From NCBI GenBank assembly GCA_002360925.1, contig DERN01000015.1, forward strand, positions 41,489-105,488: a stretch of 64,000 nt of DNA. Reading direction: 5' to 3'. Each line of letters opens with the position of its first letter. Within the stretch, counting starts at the first letter, position 1. Source of the DNA: Flavobacteriaceae bacterium UBA3339 (GTDB taxonomy: Bacteria > Bacteroidota > Bacteroidia > Flavobacteriales > Flavobacteriaceae). Of the stretch, positions 9,419-16,866 are shown in pieces. The notes beneath the pieces were generated by a model. It saw only the letters and a program-made list of their open reading frames with translations, made no database searches and was not told where the DNA came from. The position numbers and the translations under genes were made by a program.

Positions 9419-9444
9419 AAAACCGAAGATTATTCTTCGGTTTT
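9419..9444. terminator. bidirectional terminator between dnaB and the WYL gene
   Basis: An 11-bp stem (AAAACCGAAGA / TCTTCGGTTTT) with loop TTAT is followed by a T-run on the plus strand. The stop codon of the convergent WYL gene (9430-9432) lies in the loop, so its last codons form half of the hairpin. Confidence 0.8.
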
Positions 9445-10458
9445 TTTTATTTCGTTTTGATTCTCCATTTTTAAGATTCGTTGGTTAATAGCTTTTTTAA
9501 GATTTCGAGGACCTAAAACTTCAATATTTTCTCCGAAACCTAAAATTTCTCGCTCTAATTCAAAATTAGGGATTACATCAATTCGTACAATTAAACCATT
9601 TTCATCTTCGTTAATCACTTGCTGTGTGTGATGTAAAGGTTTTGTAAGTACATAAGGTGCATTTCGAATATTGAATTTTAAAATGATTTTTTGCGGACGA
9701 TCTTTTTCGCTTCTCGTTACGCCAATACATTCGTTAAAATAAGTGTCGAAATCAACTCCTTCATAAGGTTTAAAAAGTTTAGAATCTAATTCATAAAAAG
9801 CTTCAATTCGATCTAAAGCTAGTGTAATTAAAAACTTCCCTTTGTTATTTCGACAAATTAAAAACCAGCGATTTCGATATTCTTTCAATAAATACGGATG
9901 ATAAATGTCTTTTTTAGCTTCGATCGATTTAAACGATTTATATTCAATCAACAGCGGTTTTTGATGTAAAATAGCCTGATATAATCCATTTAAATGATCA
10001 ATTCCTTTTAATTGCTTATTGTCCTCAAACTGTATGTAATTCGGAGTTTTTTTAGAAGATTTATAAATGTTGTTTTCTAATTTAGCAATCAATTCCGACA
10101 TTTCATCAAAATACTGAAAACCGTTAAACTGTTTTAAAAGCGAAACAATTTCCTTCATTTTATCTACATCTTCCTCTTTAATGGGTGATTGTGTAATGGA
10201 ATAATCAGCATCGCTGTAGGTATAAAATTTCCGATCTAACACCACAATTGGCGCATTATATCCCAATTTATCACTGCGCATAAATTGAATATCGCCTTGA
10301 ATAGTGCGTTTGCTAATTCCTGTTGTAATGCCTTCAAACTCGTATAAGGCTTCCGAAACTTTTTCAATAAGATCTTCTAAAGTCCATTTTCTGAACCTGT
10401 TTTGTAAACATTGATCAATGGTTTTGTATCGAATTAAAGCCGATTTATTGGTTGCCAT
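9430..10458 (-). CDS. WYL-domain transcriptional regulator
   Basis: The 342-residue protein has an N-terminal winged-helix region (about 1-80, with a WTLEDLIEKV helix and a SKRTIQGDIQFMR recognition segment), a linker, a WYL sensor domain (about 160-245, including LLIEYKSFK, HPYLLKEYRNRWFLICRN and LALDRIEAF) and a C-terminal WCX-like extension. WYL regulators bind nucleic-acid or nucleotide ligands and often control DNA/RNA repair or defence genes. It is divergent from the RNA-repair operon across a 0.69-kb gap, so it is the likely regulator of that operon and of itself. It has a good -7 box (10483-10490) and a dyad over its presumed -33 region. Confidence 0.88.
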   Translation of the reverse strand: MATNKSALIRYKTIDQCLQNRFRKWTLEDLIEKVSEALYEFEGITTGISKRTIQGDIQFMRSDKLGYNAPIVVLDRKFYTYSDADYSITQSPIKEEDVDKMKEIVSLLKQFNGFQYFDEMSELIAKLENNIYKSSKKTPNYIQFEDNKQLKGIDHLNGLYQAILHQKPLLIEYKSFKSIEAKKDIYHPYLLKEYRNRWFLICRNNKGKFLITLALDRIEAFYELDSKLFKPYEGVDFDTYFNECIGVTRSEKDRPQKIILKFNIRNAPYVLTKPLHHTQQVINEDENGLIVRIDVIPNFELEREILGFGENIEVLGPRNLKKAINQRILKMENQNEIKKTEE

Positions 10459-10482
10459 ACTTTTTTACTATTGAAAATCAAT

Positions 10483-10490
10483 CAAAAATA
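10483..10490 (-). promoter_or_regulatory. putative -7 box of WYL gene promoter
   Basis: The complement reads TATTTTTG, matching TAnnTTTG, 25 bases before the WYL ATG. The zone expected for the -33 element is occupied by the dyad at 10499-10517. Confidence 0.55.
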
Positions 10491-10498
10491 GAAAATAT

Positions 10499-10517
10499 TA
10501 CGCAATATATCTGCGTA
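10499..10517. promoter_or_regulatory. candidate WYL operator: perfect dyad TACGCA-N7-TGCGTA
   Basis: TACGCA at 10499-10504 and its exact complement TGCGTA at 10512-10517 are separated by ATATATC. The dyad overlaps the -33 zone of the WYL promoter. The half-site TGCGTA recurs at 10612-10617, about 24 bases before the -7-like box (10641-10648) of the presumed RNA/operon promoter. Binding by the WYL protein is inferred from position only. Confidence 0.45.
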
Positions 10518-10640
10518 GATGTAAATTATTTCAACCTAATTGTAATTAATTATTTAATTTAAATTATTGATTTTTAACGATATATTATTTTATTTAAAAA
10601 TATTTTTTATATGCGTATTTAAATTGCGTTGTTAGCTATG

Positions 10641-10648
10641 CATCTTTG
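10641..10648 (+). promoter_or_regulatory. possible -7 box for tRNA-like RNA / RNA-repair operon
   Basis: CATCTTTG matches seven of eight positions of TAnnTTTG. It would place a transcript start near 10655, upstream of the hairpin at 10693-10718 and the tRNA-like modules. No good TTTG is found at the right distance, although a TTG occurs at 10624-10626. Confidence 0.35.
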
Positions 10649-10722
10649 TAATGTTCAGAACAATAAGAATTTCTATTCTAATGTTTCAAAAGGCATTGTA
10701 GTGCAGGTTACTGTATGCTGAG

Positions 10723-10812
10723 TTTTATTGCGAAGAACAATTCCTCGGTCGTGGGTTCGATTCCCACCTTTCAGAAATGAAAGTAGTTCAGTTGGTTAGA
10801 ACAAGGATAAAA
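10723..10812 (+). ncRNA. circularly permuted tRNA-like module 1 (YrlA/Y-RNA-like)
   Basis: Parts appear in permuted order. A hairpin ATTG-CGAAGAA-CAAT (10727-10741) comes first, then TCCT (10742-10745) and a 5-base variable-loop-like CGGTC. A T-arm GTGGG-TTCGATT-CCCAC follows (10751-10767), then the acceptor 3' strand CTTTCA (10768-10773), a GAAA tetraloop (10774-10777), the acceptor 5' strand TGAAAG (10778-10783) and TA. The D-arm is GTTC-AGTTGGTTA-GAAC (10786-10802), then A, AGGA (10804-10807, pairs with TCCT) and TAAAA (pairs with TTTTA at 10723-10727 as an alternative). Canonical tRNA residues are kept: T54 T55 C56, A58, A14, G18 G19 and A21. The topology equals a tRNA opened in the anticodon arm and closed at the acceptor end, as in YrlA RNAs. 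Exact RNA ends are unknown. Confidence 0.75.
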
Positions 10813-10880
10813 GTGGGTTCGAATCCCACACTTGAATTATAACTCAAGTTGTGCCCGGTTGTACCCGAAGCGAAAGCTTC
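10813..10880 (+). ncRNA. circularly permuted tRNA-like module 2 (more degenerate)
   Basis: Directly after module 1 comes a second T-arm, GTGGG-TTCGAAT-CCCAC (10813-10829). An acceptor-like stem ACTTGA / TCAAGT (10830-10835 and 10844-10849) follows, closed by the 8-base loop ATTATAAC. A D-arm-like hairpin GTGC-CCGGTT-GTAC (10851-10864, one G-T pair, GG kept in the loop) comes next. Then comes a 5-bp hairpin GAAGC-GAAA-GCTTC (10867-10880). The acceptor sequence differs from module 1 but is paired again, which argues for a folded RNA rather than decayed tRNA. A 9-base direct repeat TTTCAAAAG flanks both modules (10684-10692 and 10881-10889). Confidence 0.65.
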
Positions 10881-11145
10881 TTTCAAAAGTTGATCACTTG
10901 TAAAAAAGATTGCTCAAAAGTTCTTTTTAAATAGCTCGGCTTGCGATGATTTTAAATTATTAAAAGCACTTTGTTTAAAGCCCGAATGGTTTTATCAACA
11001 TTTTAGAAAGTTTGTTTAAAGTAAAATGAAACAGTAGATTTTATCGAAAACAAATAAGTAGTAAACTGTTTTAAAATGATTCCGCTCTTAAAAAAGGAAG
11101 TATTGAAAAGAACTTTATTTAAGATTTTAATTTAAAAAAGATATC

Positions 11146-12231
11146 ATGAAAAACAGAAGAATTAACAAGAATGAAATAGGGTTGGTTTTTAAGAAAAACG
11201 AATTGCAAAATGTGATTCCTCAAGGAAATTATTGGTTTTTTAAAGGTGAGGACATTCAAATATTTTCAACTTTCGAAGAATTTCCTAAAGTTCAAGAAGG
11301 TATTTTCGAAAATGAAATAATGCAGAATTATTTAGAAATAATTCAAGTTGCTGACGATGAATTGGTTTTGGTTTTTGAACACAACAATTTTCAAAAAGTA
11401 TTAACTCCTGGAGTTTACGCATTTTGGAAAAACAAACATAATTTCCGTTTTCAAAAAGTTTCTTTAGCGCATTATTCGATAAAAGAGGTTGCTAAAGTGA
11501 TTTTAGAAAAGGCGCAATTAAATCTTTATGTACGCAACTATAGAATAGAATCGTACGAAAAAGGATTGTTGTTTGTAGACGGACGTTTTGTTGAAATGTT
11601 AGAACCGGGAAATTACTTTTGGTGGAAAAACAATCAAATTATTACGCTTGCAAAAGGCGATACACGAAAGCAAACATTAGAAGTTTTAGGACAAGAAATT
11701 TTAACGAAAGATAAAGTACAATTGCGTTTAAATTTTGCAATTCAGTTTCAAATCGTCGATTTTATAAAAGCTTATGTAGAAACAAAAGAGTTCGAAAAAC
11801 AATTGTACGTTATGGTGCAAATGGCTTTGCGTACTTTGGTTGGAACTTTAACTTTTGACGAACTAATGGATCATAAAAATCAAATTGCAATGGTTGTTTT
11901 ACAAGAAATTGTTTCTAAAGCAGATCAATTAGGGATTCAAATCAGCGATTCGGGTTTAAAAGATGTGATTTTGCCAGGTGAAATACGCGATATTATGAAT
12001 CATGTTTTGATTGCCGAAAAACGTGCTCAGGCAAATAGCATTATGCGTCGAGAAGAAACAGCTGCAACCAGAAGTTTATTAAATACAGCAAAATTAATGG
12101 AAGAAAATCAGATGTTGTACAAATTGAAAGAAATGGAATACATCGAAAAAATTGCGGAGAAAATAAATACCATTTCGGTTTCGGGAAGCAACAATGTTGT
12201 GTCGGAATTAAAGCAGATTTTTACTAAATAA
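11146..12231 (+). CDS. SPFH-domain/slipin protein of RNA-repair operon
   Basis: The 361-residue protein has an SPFH (band 7) domain at about 130-300 (QTLEVLGQEILTKDKVQLRL, the helix EKQLYVMVQMALRTLVG, then GIQISDSGLKDVILPGEI and a helical EKRAQAN segment). SPFH proteins form membrane-bound oligomeric rings, but no N-terminal membrane helix is visible here. Residues 8-33, 69-95 and 135-161 are three copies of one motif: an acidic/GLVF strand, V..P-G-x-Y-x-F/W-W-K. RtcB operons in several phyla carry slipins of unknown role. It is followed after 12 bases by the first RlaP gene, so it heads the operon. The start ATG follows an A-rich leader. Confidence 0.85.
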   Translation: MKNRRINKNEIGLVFKKNELQNVIPQGNYWFFKGEDIQIFSTFEEFPKVQEGIFENEIMQNYLEIIQVADDELVLVFEHNNFQKVLTPGVYAFWKNKHNFRFQKVSLAHYSIKEVAKVILEKAQLNLYVRNYRIESYEKGLLFVDGRFVEMLEPGNYFWWKNNQIITLAKGDTRKQTLEVLGQEILTKDKVQLRLNFAIQFQIVDFIKAYVETKEFEKQLYVMVQMALRTLVGTLTFDELMDHKNQIAMVVLQEIVSKADQLGIQISDSGLKDVILPGEIRDIMNHVLIAEKRAQANSIMRREETAATRSLLNTAKLMEENQMLYKLKEMEYIEKIAEKINTISVSGSNNVVSELKQIFTK

Positions 12232-12243
12232 AAGTAAATTAAA

Positions 12244-13005
12244 ATGAAAAAAGTTATTCAAAATACATTACAAGAAATAGAAAAACAAAAAGGAATAAAA
12301 ATTCTTTTTGCTGTAGAATCGGGAAGTCGTGGTTGGAGATTTTCATCAAAAGACAGCGATTATGATGTTCGTTTTGTCTATGTTCGTTCCAAAAATGAAT
12401 ATCTAGAAATTAATGAAAGAGCAGATTTTTTAGATTTCCCAATAAATAATGAATTAGATATTAATGGTTGGGATTTACAAAAGTTTTTAAAATTGCTTTA
12501 TGCATCAAATGCAACTCTTTTCGAATGGATGCAATCGCCCGTTTTTTATTATAAAAATAATGAAGTTTTCAATATAATTTTTGAACAATTGGATTCTTTT
12601 TATTGTCAACAAACCATTATACACCATTATTTAGGTTTGGTTCGTAAAATGTTACCTGATTTAGATAATCCAACTATCAAGTTAAAAACACTTTTTTATA
12701 TTTTACGATCACTTTTAGCAGCCAAATATAGTTTTGTATATACTAAATTTCCGCCAATGGAATTTTCTAAATTGGATCATTTAATTGATAAAGAGAACGT
12801 TTTATTTGAAATTAAAAGACTTTTAGAACTAAAAATAAATTCCTCTGAAAAAGATATAAGTTCAATTAGTTTTGATTTAAAGAATTTTATAAAAGATACC
12901 TTTCATTTTTTGAAATCTGTTGATAAAATTAAAAGCAAAGGAACTTTTGAAGTGAATGTATTAAATCAAACATTTTTAAAAATTTTAGATTATGCTGACA
13001 ATTGA
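12244..13005 (+). CDS. RlaP-type nucleotidyltransferase, RNA-repair associated (first copy)
   Basis: DNA-polymerase-beta-superfamily nucleotidyltransferase of the RlaP type (PF10127, RNA-ligase-associated polymerase), 253 residues. The active-site pattern GSRGW (27-31) followed by DSDYDVR (37-43) gives the helical-turn GS motif and the DxD metal-binding pair. The helical C-terminal half (about 115-250) has no recognised motif. It is expected to add or exchange nucleotides on RNA ends before ligation, but its substrate is unproven. It overlaps the next, paralogous gene by 14 bases (12992-13005), so translation is coupled. Confidence 0.85.
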   Translation: MKKVIQNTLQEIEKQKGIKILFAVESGSRGWRFSSKDSDYDVRFVYVRSKNEYLEINERADFLDFPINNELDINGWDLQKFLKLLYASNATLFEWMQSPVFYYKNNEVFNIIFEQLDSFYCQQTIIHHYLGLVRKMLPDLDNPTIKLKTLFYILRSLLAAKYSFVYTKFPPMEFSKLDHLIDKENVLFEIKRLLELKINSSEKDISSISFDLKNFIKDTFHFLKSVDKIKSKGTFEVNVLNQTFLKILDYADN

Positions 13006-14053
13006 CTTTTTAAAGAAGAATAATTTAATTCTTTTCGAATGTATTTCGGGAAGTAAAGCGTATGGATTAGCTACCAAAAATTCAGATACAGATATTCGTG
13101 GAGTTTTTTATTTACCCAAAAACAGATTTTATGGTTTACAGTATATTCCACAAATAAGCAACGAAACCAATGATATTGTTTATTACGAATTAGGACGATT
13201 TATTGAGCTTCTTTCTAAAAATAATCCTAATATTCTAGAAATGTTAGCAACACCAGAAAAACATATTCTATATAAAGATGACTTAATGAATGAAATTAAG
13301 TTAGAAGATTTTCTTTCCTTGTTGACAAAAGACACATTTGTTGGTTACGCGTTATCTCAGATAAAAAAAGCAAAAGGTTTAAATAAGAAAATGTTTCATC
13401 CAATGGAAGTTGACCGAAAATCAATTTTAGATTTTTGTTATGTCGTAGAATCAGATCAAACACAAGAATTGAAAAATTGGTTATATTTTAACGACTTAAA
13501 ACAAGAATATTGTGGTTTAAGTAAATTGAGTCATTTAAAAGATATATATGCTCTTTATTATTGTAACGAAAACGAATTGCGTTATGACGGAATTTGCTCT
13601 TCAGACGAATCCAATGATATTTCGCTAAGTTCGATACCAAAAAACGAAAAAACGTTGGCACTTCTATATTTTAATAAAGATGCATATTCTACATATTGTA
13701 AAAAGTTCCGTGAATATTGGGATTGGGTTGAAAAACGAAATATCCATCGTTTCCAAACTAACAAAATGCACGGGAAAGGTTACGATACCAAAAATATGAT
13801 GCACACAATTAGGTTGTTGCAATTAGCTTTGAATATTTTTAAAGAACAGAAATTATTGATTGAAGTAAAGAATAGAGAAGAACTTTTATCGATTAAAAAC
13901 GGAGAATTTTCATATGGTGAAATGGTTAAAAAAGCAGATGATTTGATGATAGAAATAGAAAAATATGCTAAAGAATCGAATTTGATTGAATTTCCAGATA
14001 TTACAAAAGTAGAAGAATTATTAGTTTCACTTCGATTAAAATTATACAATTAA
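12992..14053 (+). CDS. RlaP-type nucleotidyltransferase, RNA-repair associated (second copy)
   Basis: Second polymerase-beta-fold protein of the RlaP family, 353 residues and clearly diverged from the first. GSKAYG (20-25) and NSDTDIRG (30-37) form the catalytic site with the DxD pair. ISGSKAYGLATKN resembles the larger RlaP subgroup, whose C-terminal region (MHGKGYDTKNMMHTIRLLQLA, about 250-275) is helical with a conserved K-x-x-x-H-x-x-R/L pattern. It starts within the end of the first copy and ends one base before the rtcB ATG. Two unequal copies suggest a division of labour (for example two RNA ends or two nucleotides), which is inference. Confidence 0.87.
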   Translation: MLTIDFLKKNNLILFECISGSKAYGLATKNSDTDIRGVFYLPKNRFYGLQYIPQISNETNDIVYYELGRFIELLSKNNPNILEMLATPEKHILYKDDLMNEIKLEDFLSLLTKDTFVGYALSQIKKAKGLNKKMFHPMEVDRKSILDFCYVVESDQTQELKNWLYFNDLKQEYCGLSKLSHLKDIYALYYCNENELRYDGICSSDESNDISLSSIPKNEKTLALLYFNKDAYSTYCKKFREYWDWVEKRNIHRFQTNKMHGKGYDTKNMMHTIRLLQLALNIFKEQKLLIEVKNREELLSIKNGEFSYGEMVKKADDLMIEIEKYAKESNLIEFPDITKVEELLVSLRLKLYN

Positions 14054-14054
14054 A

Positions 14055-15476
14055 ATGAAAAAAATAACAGGAAAAGACTTATTGCGAATAGGTTTTGAAG
14101 AAAATAGAATTTTAGGAGCGGTTTTAAATTTCTGTGAAAATTACAAAGGAGATTTAACTAAAGACGAAGTTTTAAATAGTTTAAAAAGAATGTTGGAAGC
14201 GCCCGACAAAACAAATCAAATGTCAGATTTTTATGATTTAGCTCAAGAAATATCGCTTTTACAAAAAGAATTAGAAACAGATGTAATTCCATTAAATGAT
14301 GCACCAAAAGAATTTAAAATTTTCGGTGTAGATCATATCGAGGAAGGAGCTTTACAACAAATGAAAACAGCCATGAAATTACCTGTTTCTGTTGCCGGTG
14401 CGTTAATGCCCGATGCGCATCAAGGTTATGGTTTGCCAATTGGCGGAGTTTTGGCGACTAAAAATGCTATTATTCCGTACGGAGTCGGAGTTGATATTGG
14501 TTGTAGAATGGCGTTGTCGGTTTATGATATTGATGAATTATTTTTTAATGAAAATCAGGCAAAATTTAAAAGAGAATTAATTGCTCAGTCAAATTTTGGA
14601 GCAGGTAATGGCTTTAGAGGTCAATACAAATCAGATCACGAAGTTTTAGAAAATAAGTTGTTTCATGAAAATGAATTGTTACGAAATTTAAAAGATAAAG
14701 CTTGGACGCAGTTGGGAAGTTCGGGCGGAGGAAACCATTTTGTTGAATTCGGAATTCTAGATTTTACGGAACGTGACGAAGTTTTGAACATTGAAAAAGG
14801 GAAATATGTAGCTTTATTAACACATTCTGGATCGCGTGGTTTTGGTGCTACAATTGCCGGACATTACACGCAATTGGCTAAAAAGGTTTGTATACTTCCG
14901 CAAGAAGCAAAAAACTTAGCTTATTTCGATTTAAATTCGACCGAAGGTCAGGAATATTGGTTGGCAATGAATTTAGCAGGCGATTACGCTTCGGCTTGTC
15001 ATGAAATTATTCATCAAAAAATGGTAAAAGCTTTAGGAGCTACTATTTTAGCTTCAGTCGAAAATCACCATAATTTTGCATGGAAAGAGCAATGGAATGG
15101 GGAAGAAGTGATTGTTCATCGAAAAGGTGCAACTCCTGCTTCTAAAGATGTTATGGGAATTATTCCCGGATCTATGACAGCACCAGGTTTTTTAGTTCGC
15201 GGAAAAGGAGATTCAGACGCAATTCAGTCGGCTTCACACGGAGCAGGTCGACAATTAAGCAGAACACAAGCAAAAAAACAATTGACAAAATCGGATTTAA
15301 AAACTATTTTAAAGGATCATAATGTTACCTTAATTGGTGCAGGATTAGACGAAGCGCCCATGGCTTATAAAGATATCCATCAAGTTATGGAAGCTCAAAA
15401 AGATTTGGTTGATGTTGTTGCAACTTTTACTCCAAAAATGGTTCGTATGGCAGATGACGGAAGTAGAGAAGATTAA
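14055..15476 (+). CDS. rtcB: RNA-splicing ligase RtcB
   Basis: GTP- and Mn-dependent ligase joining RNA 3'-phosphate or 2',3'-cyclic phosphate ends to 5'-OH ends. The 473-residue protein has MPDAHQGYGLPIGG (118-131), the metal-binding GVGVDIGCRMA with Cys150, GSSGGGNHFVEFG (222-234), LLTHSGSRGFG, ENHHNFAWKE (337-346), HRKGATPA, and the guanylation site HGAGR with His396 (396-400). All catalytic residues appear intact. It closes the operon (slipin, two RlaP, RtcB) with a 1-base gap to the second RlaP and a terminator after it. No archease or RtcA gene is nearby. Confidence 0.95.
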   Translation: MKKITGKDLLRIGFEENRILGAVLNFCENYKGDLTKDEVLNSLKRMLEAPDKTNQMSDFYDLAQEISLLQKELETDVIPLNDAPKEFKIFGVDHIEEGALQQMKTAMKLPVSVAGALMPDAHQGYGLPIGGVLATKNAIIPYGVGVDIGCRMALSVYDIDELFFNENQAKFKRELIAQSNFGAGNGFRGQYKSDHEVLENKLFHENELLRNLKDKAWTQLGSSGGGNHFVEFGILDFTERDEVLNIEKGKYVALLTHSGSRGFGATIAGHYTQLAKKVCILPQEAKNLAYFDLNSTEGQEYWLAMNLAGDYASACHEIIHQKMVKALGATILASVENHHNFAWKEQWNGEEVIVHRKGATPASKDVMGIIPGSMTAPGFLVRGKGDSDAIQSASHGAGRQLSRTQAKKQLTKSDLKTILKDHNVTLIGAGLDEAPMAYKDIHQVMEAQKDLVDVVATFTPKMVRMADDGSRED

Positions 15477-15477
15477 A

Positions 15478-15503
15478 AAGGTCGAACTATTTAGTTCGAC
15501 CTT
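15478..15503. terminator. bidirectional terminator between rtcB and metK
   Basis: An 11-bp perfect stem (AAGGTCGAACT / AGTTCGACCTT) with loop ATTT lies between the two convergent stop codons. The A-run to its left (15475-15479) gives a T-run for metK read leftward. The plus-strand T-run is weak. Confidence 0.65.
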
Positions 15504-15510
15504 ATGTTTA

Positions 15511-16797
15511 TTAAAGATTAAAAGAGTTTTTTATAACATCAATTTGATCTAATTTTTCCCAAGTGAATAACTCAACTTCTAATGTTTTTTCTTCACCATT
15601 CGGGTTTTTAAAAGTTTTCGTAACCACTTCATTTTTACGTCCCATATGTCCATATGCGGCTGTTTCGCTATAAATTGGTTGACGAAGTTTTAAAGTTTGT
15701 TCTATATAATAAGGACGCAAATCGAATAATTCCTGAATTTTAGATGCAATTTCTCCGTCTGTCATATTTACTTTCGAAGTTCCGTATGTATTTACGAAAA
15801 CTCCCATTGGTTCAGCAATTCCAATTGCGTATGAAACTTGAACCAAAATTTCATCTGCAATTCCTGCCGCAACTAAATTTTTAGCAATATAACGTGCTGC
15901 ATAAGCCGCAGAACGATCTACTTTTGAAGGATCTTTTCCAGAAAAAGCTCCGCCACCATGCGCACCTTTACCGCCGTAAGTGTCAACAATAATTTTTCTT
16001 CCGGTTAAACCAGTATCTCCATGTGGACCACCAATGATGAAAACTCCGGTTGGATTTATGTGATAAATAATATCTTCGTTAAAATATTGTGTGTATTGCG
16101 GATAATTAGCTAACAAACGCGGAATTAAAATTGTTTTAATATCGTTTGTGATTCTATCCTGCATTACTTTTTCAGCAGCTTTTTTCGCTTCAATTGAATT
16201 ATTTTCAGGAGTTACAAAATCATCATGCTGAGTAGATAATACAATTGTAACAACGCGTTTTGGTTTGTTATCCTTGTCGTACTCTAAGGTTACTTGTGAT
16301 TTTGCATCAGGGCGTAAATATGTAATTTCTTTATTTTCGCGTCTTAATTCAGCTAAAACTTGTAATAATTTATGCGAAAGATCTAACGCAAGCGGCATAT
16401 AATCTTCGGTTTCGTTTGTTGCATATCCAAACATGATCCCTTGATCTCCTGCGCCTTGTTCTTCTTTGTTTGCTTTGTCGACTCCTTGATTAATATCGGC
16501 AGATTGCTCATGAATTGCAGATAAAATTCCACAAGAATTCGCATCAAACATATATTCGCTTTTCGTGTAACCAATTTTCTTGATTACATCGCGAGCAATT
16601 TGCTGAACATCTAAATATGTTTTAGATTTTACTTCACCAGCCAAAATTACTTGTCCGGTTGTAACCAACGTTTCACAAGCTACTTTTGAATCAATATCAA
16701 AAGCTAAAAAATTATCGATTAACGCATCAGAAATCTGATCTGCTATTTTATCCGGATGTCCTTCACTTACAGACTCAGACGTAAATAAATAAGCCAT
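15511..16797 (-). CDS. metK: S-adenosylmethionine synthetase
   Basis: Makes SAM from methionine and ATP in the cytosol. The 428 residues are within the Bacteroidota range. Signatures are TSESVSEGHPDKIADQISDA (residues 7-26), GAGDQGIMFGYATNE, GGPHGDTGLTGRKIIVDTYGG and GGGAFSGKDPSKVDRSAAY. The gene is preceded by a long leader carrying a SAM-II riboswitch and an overlapping terminator-like hairpin, so it is probably feedback-controlled by its product. Confidence 0.97.
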   Translation of the reverse strand: MAYLFTSESVSEGHPDKIADQISDALIDNFLAFDIDSKVACETLVTTGQVILAGEVKSKTYLDVQQIARDVIKKIGYTKSEYMFDANSCGILSAIHEQSADINQGVDKANKEEQGAGDQGIMFGYATNETEDYMPLALDLSHKLLQVLAELRRENKEITYLRPDAKSQVTLEYDKDNKPKRVVTIVLSTQHDDFVTPENNSIEAKKAAEKVMQDRITNDIKTILIPRLLANYPQYTQYFNEDIIYHINPTGVFIIGGPHGDTGLTGRKIIVDTYGGKGAHGGGAFSGKDPSKVDRSAAYAARYIAKNLVAAGIADEILVQVSYAIGIAEPMGVFVNTYGTSKVNMTDGEIASKIQELFDLRPYYIEQTLKLRQPIYSETAAYGHMGRKNEVVTKTFKNPNGEEKTLEVELFTWEKLDQIDVIKNSFNL

Positions 16798-16844
16798 TTT
16801 TAAATATCATTGATACGAGAAAAAAATGCAACAAAAAAAACAGA

Positions 16845-16866
16845 CTAAAGAGTATTCCTGCTTTAG
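16845..16866 (-). terminator. terminator-like hairpin in metK leader
   Basis: Read leftward, CTAAAG (16861-16866) pairs with CTTTAG (16845-16850) across a 10-base loop, extendable by one G-T pair. After 4 bases comes a run of eight T (complement of 16833-16840). Its 5' strand is also the 3' strand of the SAM-II pseudoknot. Confidence 0.45.

Larger units (their letters stand above)
10459..11145 (+). other. 687-bp gene-free region upstream of the RNA-repair operon
   Basis: Besides the promoter boxes, dyad and tRNA-like modules listed separately, this gap holds a hairpin at 10693-10718 (GCAT, a small internal loop, TAGT, then ACTG, ATGC). It also holds an open frame without a start codon (10894-11019, ending KPEWFYQHFRKFV-stop), and an AT-rich leader of about 125 bases before the slipin ATG in which nothing else was recognised. 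Confidence 0.6.

Noticed and set aside
10751..10829. One or two ordinary tRNA genes
   Set aside because: T-arms and D-arm are in permuted order, acceptor strands pair across a tetraloop rather than at the ends, and no complete anticodon arm lies between a D-arm and the following T-arm; does not read as a normal tRNA.
15511..16797. Long open frames opposite or out of frame within real genes (for example 16383-16574 and 29571-29996)
   Set aside because: They overlap strongly supported genes, lack family motifs and have shadow-type composition.
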